From the NCBI GenBank assembly GCA_937958145.1, contig CALGOE010000252.1, positions 1 to 22,027 of the forward strand: a stretch of 22,027 bases of DNA, written 5' to 3'. The translations under genes and the position numbers were made by a program. The stretch comes from an uncultured Desulfobacca sp. (GTDB lineage Bacteria > Desulfobacterota > Desulfobaccia > Desulfobaccales > Desulfobaccaceae). The first letter of the stretch is position 1. Every line of letters begins with the position of its first letter. The notes under the pieces are model-generated. The model ran no database searches and was not told the DNA's origin. It saw only the letters and a program-made list of their open reading frames with translations. Below, piece by piece: positions 14,412 to 20,566 of this stretch.

Positions 14412-14501
14412 GCTGCCGGGAAACCGTCCGGCCCCGTCCCGGACCGATGCCGGCTTTCCCGCCCCCAGGGGATAACCTATGAAAGTCCATATACTTTTTT
14501 C

Positions 14502-14530
14502 TTTACCCGGCGCTCCTTTTAGGTTAAGAT
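14502..14530 (+). promoter_or_regulatory. Candidate sigma-70 promoter of the HU-family gene
   Basis: TTTACC (14502-14507), a 17-bp spacer and TAAGAT (14525-14530) match 4 of 6 bases in each hexamer. The predicted start near 14537 leaves a leader of about 90 nt. The rest of the 215-nt gap 14412-14626 shows nothing firm. Confidence 0.5.
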
Positions 14531-14626
14531 AGAAATAGGAAACAAAAGAACCTGTTTCTTTTTGGCGAAGATTCAGCCGCCGGCACCAGGATTTTCCGTG
14601 ACCCCCAAGAGATTGTCGGAGGATAG

Positions 14627-14914
14627 ATGAACAAATCGCAATTGATCGAAGCCTTGGCCAAAGCCGAGAATTTGACCATCAAAAAGGCCGAGATGGTGGT
14701 CAATACCATCTTCGATAATATGACGGATGCCCTGGTTGAGGAAGAACGCATAGAAATTCGTGGCTTCGGCAGTTTCAAGGTCAAGTGTTATAACGGCTAT
14801 CAGGGCCGCAACCCGAAAACCGGCGCCATTATCGAGGTCTGTGAAAAAAAATTGCCGTTTTTCAAGGTCGGCAAAGAATTAAAAGAACGGGTAGATAAAG
14901 GCGGGCAGGACTAA
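14627..14914 (+). CDS. HU/IHF-family DNA-bending protein
   Basis: A 95-residue nucleoid protein of the HU/IHF family. The N-terminal helical dimerisation part (MNKSQLIEALAKAENLTIKKAE) is followed by the IEIRGFGSF beta strand (42-50). The DNA-gripping arm has GRNPKTG (60-66), with Pro63 at the position that inserts into the minor groove. The C-terminal helix includes FKVGKELKERV. Length and sequence fit HU or IHF-beta; the two cannot be separated with confidence by eye. Two cysteines (C54, C72) are unusual for HU. GGAGG lies about 5 nt before the ATG. The SRP RNA begins 23 nt after the stop, so the two may share a transcript. Confidence 0.92.
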   Translation: MNKSQLIEALAKAENLTIKKAEMVVNTIFDNMTDALVEEERIEIRGFGSFKVKCYNGYQGRNPKTGAIIEVCEKKLPFFKVGKELKERVDKGGQD

Positions 14915-14937
14915 ATCGGCCCGCCGCCTCCAGATAT

Positions 14938-15208
14938 CCTGGTCGTGCTAGACGGGGAGCTAGCGGTGCCCTGTAGCCCGAGATCCGCTCAGCGGGGTCG
15001 AATTCCTGACCAAAGGATCGCAGCGCGGTACGGAGTCTGAATGTCAGGTGGCGGAACTGGACCCCACGCAACGGACGCTTGTGAACCCCGTCAGGTCCGG
15101 AAGGAAGCAGCGGTAAGCAAGGCAGTTCGTGTCGTGGTGGCTGCTAGTTCATAACCCCTGATTGCCAGCCCGCATCGTGGCGGATTCGATGGCAGGTGCA
15201 CGGCCAGG
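14938..15208 (+). ncRNA. ffs: Signal recognition particle RNA, large type with Alu domain
   Basis: RNA scaffold of the signal recognition particle, which with Ffh targets nascent membrane proteins. Domain IV is unmistakable: CCGTCAGGTCCGGAAGGAAG beginning at 15088, with the GGAA tetraloop at 15099-15102 and the AGCAGCGG 3' side ending at 15113. The ends pair over 11 bp: 14938-14948 with 15198-15208, one G-U pair. This forms a terminal helix 1 and fixes the length at 271 nt. The 5' part (about 14949-15013) folds into two adjacent hairpins, one from ACGGGG near 14953 and one with CCGC-TCA-GCGG, as in the Alu domain of Bacillus/Clostridium SRP RNA. A T-rich run (15209-15215) follows. E. coli has only a 114-nt form lacking these parts. 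Confidence 0.92.
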
Positions 15209-15310
15209 TTGTTTTCCCAACCCTCCCTCAACCCCCTGACGAGCCGTATCGGGCCTTATCCTGCCCTCAGGCCGATCCCCGGCCCGGTGGCCCCTCAGGT
15301 GCCGATCTGC

Positions 15311-15340
15311 TTGACACTCAGCCTTGACCCACGATATAAA
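15311..15340 (+). promoter_or_regulatory. pyrG: Sigma-70 promoter of the pyrG-kds-lpt operon
   Basis: A perfect TTGACA (15311-15316), an 18-bp spacer and TATAAA (15335-15340) form the best consensus promoter in the window. The predicted start near 15347 gives a leader of about 120 nt before pyrG. Confidence 0.75.
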
Positions 15341-15395
15341 CAGATAACGTCCCAACCATCGTGGTGATTATGGCACGGCCCCAATTCTCCCCCAG

Positions 15396-15422
15396 GGTTA
15401 CCGGCGGCCGCCGCGGCCAACC
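15396..15422 (+). other. GC-rich inverted repeat in the pyrG leader
   Basis: GGTT (15396-15399) and AACC (15419-15422) bracket a core containing the perfect 12-bp palindrome CGGCGGCCGCCG (15402-15413). It would form a stable structure in the transcribed leader about 45 nt before the pyrG ATG. It has no T run, so it is not an obvious terminator. A leader regulatory role is possible but unproven. Confidence 0.4.
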
Positions 15423-15467
15423 ATGTTGCTCCCGGCTCATGCTGGACAGGAAGAAAACTGAATTGTC

Positions 15468-17117
15468 ATGAAAACCAAATTCATTTTTATCACCGGCGGC
15501 GTCCTCTCCTCCCTGGGCAAAGGGGTGGCCGCGGCCGCCATCGGCGCCCTCCTGGAAAGCCGGGGCCTTAAGGTGACTTACCTGAAGCTGGACCCCTACA
15601 TCAATGTGGATCCCGGGACCATGAACCCTTTCCAGCACGGCGAGGTGTATGTTACCGATGATGGGGCCGAAACCGACCTGGACCTGGGTCATTACGAACG
15701 CTTCACCTCCGTCACCCTGGGCCAGGAAAACAATTATACCACCGGCAAGATCTATTATCGGGTGATCAATAAGGAACGCCGCGGCGACTACTTGGGCGGC
15801 ACCGTCCAGGTTATCCCGCATATCACCGACGAAATCAAACAGACCATCCTGGCCCTGGCCCCCCAGGTGGATATCGCCATCGTCGAGATCGGCGGCACCG
15901 TCGGGGATATTGAAAGCCTGCCCTTCCTCGAGGCCATCCGCCAGTTCAAAGGGGACGTGGGCAAACAGAATGTCTGTTACGTTCATGTTACCCTGGTCCC
16001 CTACATCAAAACCGCCGGCGAAGTCAAAACCAAGCCCACCCAGCACAGCGTCAAGGAGCTGCGCAGCATCGGCATCCAGCCCGATATTCTGCTGTGCCGC
16101 ACCGAAAAAAATCTGACCGCGGACATTAAGGCCAAGATCGCCCTGTTCTGCAACCTGGAAGCCAACTGCGTCATTACCGCCCAGGATGTGGAGTCCATTT
16201 ACGAAATCCCCCTCCTCTTCCATGAAGAGGGGCTGGACGAACGGGTCGTGGAAAGCCTCAATATCTGGACCCGGGCGCCGCGGCTCGAGGTCTGGCAGGA
16301 TCTGGTGGACCGCCTGAAAAACCCCACCGATGCGGTGGAAGTCGGCATCATCGGCAAATACGTCAATCTCCGGGAATCTTATAAAAGCCTGCACGAGGCC
16401 CTGGTCCATGGCGGCTTGGCGCACCGCATCCAGGTGAATCTGCATTATATCGATTCCGAAACGGTGGAGCGGGAGGGCCCCGACGCCCTGCTGCAGAACC
16501 TCCATGGCATCTTGGTCCCGGGCGGTTTCGGCTATCGGGGGGTGGAAGGCAAAATCCAGGCCATCCAATACGCCCGGGTCAATCAGATCCCTTATTTTGG
16601 CATCTGTTTCGGCATGCAATTGGCCGTCATTGAATTCGCCCGCCACGTGGCCGGGCTGGCCGGGGCCCAAAGCGAAGAGTTTGACGCCGAAAACCCCTAC
16701 CCGGTGATCTACCTGATGCGGGAATGGTTTGATTACCGCCGCCAAACCATTGTCCGGCGGGATCGGTCTTCGGACAAGGGCGGCACCATGCGCCTGGGCG
16801 CCTATCCATGCGTCCTCAAGGAAAACTCGCTGGCCGCTCGGGCCTACAAAACCCTCAGTTTCCACGAACGGCATCGCCATCGTTATGAATTCAACAACGC
16901 CTTCCGGGAGCAGTTAACCCAGCAGGGGTTCGTCATCAGCGGCACCTCCCCCAACGGCGAACTGGTGGAAATCATCGAACTGGAAAATCACCCGTGGTTT
17001 TTGGGGTGCCAGTTCCATCCGGAGTTCAAATCCCGGCCGTTGCAGCCCCATCCCCTTTTCACCGACTATATCCGGGCCTGTCGAGACTACAAACGGGGGC
17101 GGCTGAGCCATGGCTAA
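15468..17117 (+). CDS. pyrG: CTP synthase
   Basis: Makes CTP from UTP, ATP and glutamine, the last step of pyrimidine nucleotide synthesis. The 549-residue length is normal. The N-terminal synthetase domain (1 to about 267) starts KFIFITGGVLSSLGKGV with the ATP-binding loop and contains the LDPYINVDPGTMNPFQHGEV segment. The C-terminal class I glutamine amidotransferase domain has the nucleophile C380 in GICFGMQ and completes the triad with H517 and E519 in QFHPEF. The start at 15468 fits the family; the upstream AGGAAG is somewhat distant. It is the first gene of the operon and overlaps kdsA by 8 nt. The pairing is metabolically sensible because Kdo is activated with CTP before its transfer to lipid A. 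Confidence 0.97.
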   Translation: MKTKFIFITGGVLSSLGKGVAAAAIGALLESRGLKVTYLKLDPYINVDPGTMNPFQHGEVYVTDDGAETDLDLGHYERFTSVTLGQENNYTTGKIYYRVINKERRGDYLGGTVQVIPHITDEIKQTILALAPQVDIAIVEIGGTVGDIESLPFLEAIRQFKGDVGKQNVCYVHVTLVPYIKTAGEVKTKPTQHSVKELRSIGIQPDILLCRTEKNLTADIKAKIALFCNLEANCVITAQDVESIYEIPLLFHEEGLDERVVESLNIWTRAPRLEVWQDLVDRLKNPTDAVEVGIIGKYVNLRESYKSLHEALVHGGLAHRIQVNLHYIDSETVEREGPDALLQNLHGILVPGGFGYRGVEGKIQAIQYARVNQIPYFGICFGMQLAVIEFARHVAGLAGAQSEEFDAENPYPVIYLMREWFDYRRQTIVRRDRSSDKGGTMRLGAYPCVLKENSLAARAYKTLSFHERHRHRYEFNNAFREQLTQQGFVISGTSPNGELVEIIELENHPWFLGCQFHPEFKSRPLQPHPLFTDYIRACRDYKRGRLSHG

Positions 17118-17943
17118 CCACCCGGTCCAGGTCGGCAATATTACGCTGGGGACCGGCCGGCTGGCATTTATTGCCGGCCCCTGCGTCATCGAATCCCGCC
17201 AACTCACCCTGGACGTGGCCCACGCCCTGAAAGAATTCGCCGCCAGCCTGGGAGTGCCCCTGATCTTTAAAGCCTCCTTTGACAAGGCCAACCGGACCGC
17301 CGGCGCCTCCTTTCGCGGTCCCGGCCTCAAGGCCGGGCTGGAGATTCTGGCCCAGGTGAAGGCAGAAACCGGCCTGCCGGTTCTCTCCGACGTCCACGAA
17401 GTGGCTCAGGTCGGCCCTGCGGCCCAGGTCCTGGACGTCATACAGATACCGGCTTTTCTCTGCCGCCAGACCGATCTCATCGAAGCCGCAGCCCGGACCG
17501 GCAAACCCCTGAATCTCAAAAAAGGCCAGTTCCTGGCCCCCTGGGACATGGCCCAGGCTGCCGCCAAGGCCACCACTGTCGGCAACACCGCCCTGCTCCT
17601 CACCGAACGGGGCACCATGTTCGGCTATAACAACCTGGTGGTCGACTTTCGGAGCCTGGCCATCATGCGGGAGCTGGGTTTCCCGGTGGTCATGGACATC
17701 ACTCACTCAGTGCAACTCCCCGGTGGCCAGGGGAGCTGCTCCGGGGGGGATCGCCGCTTTATCCCGGCCTTAGGACGGGCCGCGGTGGCTGTCGGCGTGG
17801 ATGCAGTGTTCATGGAAGTTCATCCTGATCCCGATAAAGCGTTATGCGACGGCCCCAACAGCTTCCCCCTGGCCCAGGTCCCCCCCTTCTGGCACGAGCT
17901 CCTGGCACTGCACGCCTGTTGCCAGAACCGAGGAGAAGCCTGA
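17110..17943 (+). CDS. kdsA: 2-dehydro-3-deoxyphosphooctonate aldolase (Kdo-8-phosphate synthase)
   Basis: Condenses phosphoenolpyruvate with arabinose 5-phosphate to Kdo-8-phosphate, committing carbon to the LPS inner core. The 277-residue TIM-barrel protein shows IAGPCVIES (21-29), FKASFDKANR (53-62), FRGPGL, SDVHE, and CDGPNSFPL near the end. C25, H199, E236 and D247 lie exactly 14 residues beyond the four metal ligands of the Aquifex aeolicus enzyme (C11, H185, E222, D233). This therefore looks like the metal-dependent class; the E. coli metal-independent enzyme has Asn in place of the Cys. Its start overlaps the end of pyrG, and its TGA shares one base with the kdsC ATG, so translation is likely coupled. 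Confidence 0.96.
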   Translation: MANHPVQVGNITLGTGRLAFIAGPCVIESRQLTLDVAHALKEFAASLGVPLIFKASFDKANRTAGASFRGPGLKAGLEILAQVKAETGLPVLSDVHEVAQVGPAAQVLDVIQIPAFLCRQTDLIEAAARTGKPLNLKKGQFLAPWDMAQAAAKATTVGNTALLLTERGTMFGYNNLVVDFRSLAIMRELGFPVVMDITHSVQLPGGQGSCSGGDRRFIPALGRAAVAVGVDAVFMEVHPDPDKALCDGPNSFPLAQVPPFWHELLALHACCQNRGEA

Positions 17944-18491
17944 TGGCGCCAAGTGCAGCCATACCCCCGGCAATCCAGCAGCGGGCCCAGAAAATCCGGC
18001 TGCTGGTCCTCGATGTCGATGGCGTCTTAACGGACGGCCGCATCATTTACACCGATGCCGGGGAGGAAATTAAGTGTTTTCATGTCCGGGACGGCCTCGG
18101 CATCCGCATGCTCCAACAGGTCGGCATCAAGGTCGCGGTCATCACCGGCCGCCATTCCCAGGTTGTGGCCCATCGCGCCCAAAATCTGCAGATTGACCAT
18201 GTTTTTCAGGGAGTACGGGACAAAACCGCGGTTTTGCAAACCCTGCAAAGCCAACTGGCCCTCACTGCGCCCGAGACCGCGGCGGTGGGTGATGACCTGG
18301 TGGATCTGGGCATGATGCAGCGGGCCGGTTTGGCCATCGCCGTGGCCGACGCCCCCCCGGAAGTGCAGGCGCGGGCCCATTGGGTGACTTCCCTGCCCGG
18401 CGGTCAGGGAGCGGTGCGGGAACTGGCGGAAATGATCCTCAAAGCCCAGGGCCACTGGCAGGACCTGCTGCGTCGGTATGGAGCGCTATGA
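17943..18491 (+). CDS. kdsC: 3-deoxy-D-manno-octulosonate 8-phosphate phosphatase
   Basis: Removes the phosphate from Kdo-8-phosphate to give Kdo, the step after KdsA. The 182-residue HAD-superfamily protein has motif I DVDGVLTDG with the nucleophile and acid/base Asp pair D24 and D26, motif II around ITGR (67-70), K94, and motif III/IV GDD at 116-118, followed by a short cap-less core as in tetrameric KdsC. The start at 17943 is fixed by GAGGAGA upstream and by the TGATG junction with kdsA; a longer open frame upstream lies inside kdsA. Its TGA overlaps the lptC ATG (ATGA at 18488-18491). Confidence 0.95.
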   Translation: MAPSAAIPPAIQQRAQKIRLLVLDVDGVLTDGRIIYTDAGEEIKCFHVRDGLGIRMLQQVGIKVAVITGRHSQVVAHRAQNLQIDHVFQGVRDKTAVLQTLQSQLALTAPETAAVGDDLVDLGMMQRAGLAIAVADAPPEVQARAHWVTSLPGGQGAVRELAEMILKAQGHWQDLLRRYGAL

Positions 18492-19126
18492 AGCGTCGCC
18501 CTGTCGCCCCATGGCCACGGCCACGCCGCCAGACCAACGCCCAGGCTCCAATTCGCTGGAGGCATGCCGTGGGCTGGATTCATGGCCGCTGCCAGCGGCT
18601 GGCACTCTGCTTTTTCGTGCTGTTTTGCCCCCTGTCGTTGGCGGCCGCCGAGCCGCCGCCGTCGCCACCGCCCCTGGCACCGGATAAACAGGGGGAAATG
18701 AAAGAAATCCGCCTCACCGAAATCCAGGACGGCGAGAAAAAATGGGTCTTGAAGGCCGACAATGCCGATTACGTGCGGGATAAAGACCGTATCCTCCTCA
18801 CCCAAGTATGGGTGGAAATTTACGGCGTGGACGGGAACACCAGTCTCATCACCGGGGACAACGGCTTTATCGGCATCAAAACCCGGGATCTGACCCTGCA
18901 AGGCAATGTCAAAGCGAAGAGTGCCGAATACGAGTTCAGTAGTGAAGAAGTACACTACAATCCCCAAACCCGCATCCTCTCGGTCCCCGGACCGGTGCGG
19001 TTGGAAGGCCCCCGGCTGGCCGTGGAAGGCAAGGACCTGACAGTGGATCTGAAAAACCATACACTCGTACTGGCGCACCACAGCCAGACCAAACTGCGCC
19101 TCCGAGGAGGATTATGGCAATTTTAA
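18488..19126 (+). CDS. lptC: LPS export protein LptC
   Basis: Bitopic inner-membrane protein that passes LPS from the LptBFG transporter to the LptA bridge. The 212 residues comprise a long Arg/Pro-rich cytoplasmic N terminus (1 to about 35), one transmembrane segment (about 36-54), a Pro-rich stretch (57-65), and a periplasmic beta-jellyroll domain from about 70 onward. This domain contains WVLKADNADY, LTGDNGF-like ITGDNGFIG, and LQGNVKAKSAEYEFSSEEVHYN. The assignment rests on this LptC/YrbK pattern plus position between kdsC and lptA, since LptC diverges fast. The start is set by the 4-nt ATGA overlap with kdsC. The N-terminal extension is longer than in E. coli LptC. Confidence 0.88.
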   Translation: MKRRPVAPWPRPRRQTNAQAPIRWRHAVGWIHGRCQRLALCFFVLFCPLSLAAAEPPPSPPPLAPDKQGEMKEIRLTEIQDGEKKWVLKADNADYVRDKDRILLTQVWVEIYGVDGNTSLITGDNGFIGIKTRDLTLQGNVKAKSAEYEFSSEEVHYNPQTRILSVPGPVRLEGPRLAVEGKDLTVDLKNHTLVLAHHSQTKLRLRGGLWQF

Positions 19127-19782
19127 CCCGGTGCTGCCCCCCTCTGCTGCTTACCGCCCTGGTGGTGCTGAACCTGGCCATGGGGCCGGCAGCCGGTCAG
19201 CCCCAGACCGCAGCCACGTCCCCGGATCGGCAGGAGCTGCCCCTGAACATCACGGCCGATCGCTTGGAAGTAGAGCAGAATCAGCAGGTTATATCTTTTC
19301 TGCAGAATGTCGTGGCCCGCTATAAAGACATGATTCTGTATGCGGACGTCCTCAAGATCTTTTATGAGGCCAAATCCACCCCTGCCCCTGGGTCAGAGGG
19401 CGCCCCTGGCACCACGCCCCGCGGCCGAACGACGCCGTCCCCGCCGCCAGGAGCGAAAGAGGGTGGCACTTCGCCCCTGGGGGCCGTCGGCATGGAAAAG
19501 ATCAGCCGCATCGAAGCCCTGGGCAAAGTGCGGCTGGTCCAGGGCGACCGGGTGGCCAGCGGTGAGAAAGCGGTCTATCTCGTTCCCGAGGAGAAGCTGC
19601 TGCTCACGGGCAACCCGCAACTCTGGAGGGGCGACAATAGTTTGCGCGGCCACGAAATCGTCTTTTATCTCAAGGAAAACCGGGCCGTGGTCACCGGAGC
19701 CGAAAAGAAACGGGTGGAAGCGGTGATCCATCCTTCCCAAAAAGTCCAGCCCCCCGGGCGGCTGCCGGCGCCGTCTCCCTGA
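19114..19782 (+). CDS. lptA: LPS transport periplasmic protein LptA (OstA-like)
   Basis: Periplasmic protein that polymerises into the bridge carrying LPS from LptC to the outer-membrane LptD. The 222 residues have a signal peptide (1 to about 28), then NITADRLEVEQNQQVISFLQNVVARYKDMILYAD, the start of an OstA beta-jellyroll. A Pro/Gly/Thr/Ser-rich low-complexity stretch interrupts this at about residues 88-125. The jellyroll then resumes with ISRIEALGKVRLVQGDRVASGEKAVY and LTGNPQLWRGDN. GAGGAGG directly upstream supports the ATG at 19114, which overlaps the end of lptC by 13 nt. The interruption between beta strands is unusual for LptA; it could be a surface loop or an expansion. Confidence 0.92.
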   Translation: MAILTRCCPPLLLTALVVLNLAMGPAAGQPQTAATSPDRQELPLNITADRLEVEQNQQVISFLQNVVARYKDMILYADVLKIFYEAKSTPAPGSEGAPGTTPRGRTTPSPPPGAKEGGTSPLGAVGMEKISRIEALGKVRLVQGDRVASGEKAVYLVPEEKLLLTGNPQLWRGDNSLRGHEIVFYLKENRAVVTGAEKKRVEAVIHPSQKVQPPGRLPAPSP

Positions 19783-19800
19783 AGGCCGTCTTTTCTTATC

Positions 19801-20523
19801 ATGGATATTCTCCGAACCGTTGATCTGAGAAAAAGCTATCGCGGCAAAAACGTCGTCAACGGCGTCTCATTGTCGATACACAGCGGTGAAATCGTCGGCC
19901 TCCTGGGTCCGAACGGCGCCGGCAAGACCACGACCTTTTACATGATCCTGGGGATTATTAAACCGGCTGGAGGTGCCGTCTTCCTCAATGATCAGGATAT
20001 CTCCTCCCTGCCCATCCATCAGCGGGCCCGCTTGGGCATCCAGTATCTGCCGCAGGAACCCTCGGTCTTCCGCAAACTCACCGTGAGCGAAAATATCATG
20101 GCCATTCTGCAGACTCTGCCGCTGAGCCACACCGCCCGCCAGGAACGACTGGCCGATCTCTTAAAAGAACTCAAAATCAGCCACTTGGCCAATAACAAAG
20201 CCTATTCCCTTTCCGGCGGCGAACGCCGCCGGGTGGAGATTACCCGGGCTCTGGTCACCTCCCCCCGGTTTATTCTGCTGGATGAACCTTTTGCCGGTAT
20301 CGACCCGCTGGCCGTCAGCGACATCCAGACGATCATCCAGAAGCTCAAGGAAAAGAACCTGGGCATCCTCATCTCCGATCATAATGTGCGGGAAACTCTG
20401 GGCGTCTGCGACCGGGCTTATATCCTCAATGAGGGCCTGGTCCTGGAAGAAGGCCCCCCTGAACGCATTGTCAACAGCGATCTTGCCAAAAAAATTTACT
20501 TGGGGGAATCGTTTCAGTTATAA
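19801..20523 (+). CDS. lptB: LPS export ABC transporter ATP-binding protein LptB
   Basis: Cytoplasmic ATPase of the LptB2FG complex that extracts LPS from the inner membrane. The 240-residue ABC domain is complete: Walker A GPNGAGKT (36-43), Q-loop Q85 in YLPQEPSVFRKLTV, signature LSGGE (137-141) followed by RRR, Walker B FILLDEP (157-163) with FAGIDP, and the switch His H194 in SDHNVRETL. The LSGGERRRVEITRAL segment and the C-terminal GESFQL are typical of LptB. The gene is 18 nt after lptA. lptF and lptG are not in the window. The stop codon overlaps a -10-like sequence that may serve rpoN. Confidence 0.96.
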   Translation: MDILRTVDLRKSYRGKNVVNGVSLSIHSGEIVGLLGPNGAGKTTTFYMILGIIKPAGGAVFLNDQDISSLPIHQRARLGIQYLPQEPSVFRKLTVSENIMAILQTLPLSHTARQERLADLLKELKISHLANNKAYSLSGGERRRVEITRALVTSPRFILLDEPFAGIDPLAVSDIQTIIQKLKEKNLGILISDHNVRETLGVCDRAYILNEGLVLEEGPPERIVNSDLAKKIYLGESFQL

Positions 20524-20524
20524 T
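20495..20524 (+). promoter_or_regulatory. Possible internal promoter for rpoN at the end of lptB
   Basis: A perfect TATAAT at 20519-20524 overlaps the lptB stop codon. At 18-bp spacing the -35 position reads TTTACT (20495-20500), a partial match. It would start a transcript about 35 nt before the rpoN ATG and let rpoN be expressed apart from the LPS operon. Confidence 0.45.
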
Positions 20525-20566
20525 AAGAGAAAATCTTAAGAAAATATTGTTTCTGGCAAACGAACC

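Noticed and set aside
14561..14577. Possible sigma-54 (-24/-12) promoter upstream of the HU-family gene
   Set aside because: TTGGC and a GC 10 nt later are present, but the -12 half reads CAGCC instead of TTGCA/T. By eye I saw no convincing sigma-54 site in any gap of the window, although both rpoN and an activator are encoded here.
15216..15310. Two similar segments (CCTCAGGCCGATC and CCTCAGGTGCCGATC) between the SRP RNA and the pyrG promoter
   Set aside because: Only two short imperfect copies in GC-rich sequence, with no repeat array or mobile-element ends; chance similarity is sufficient.
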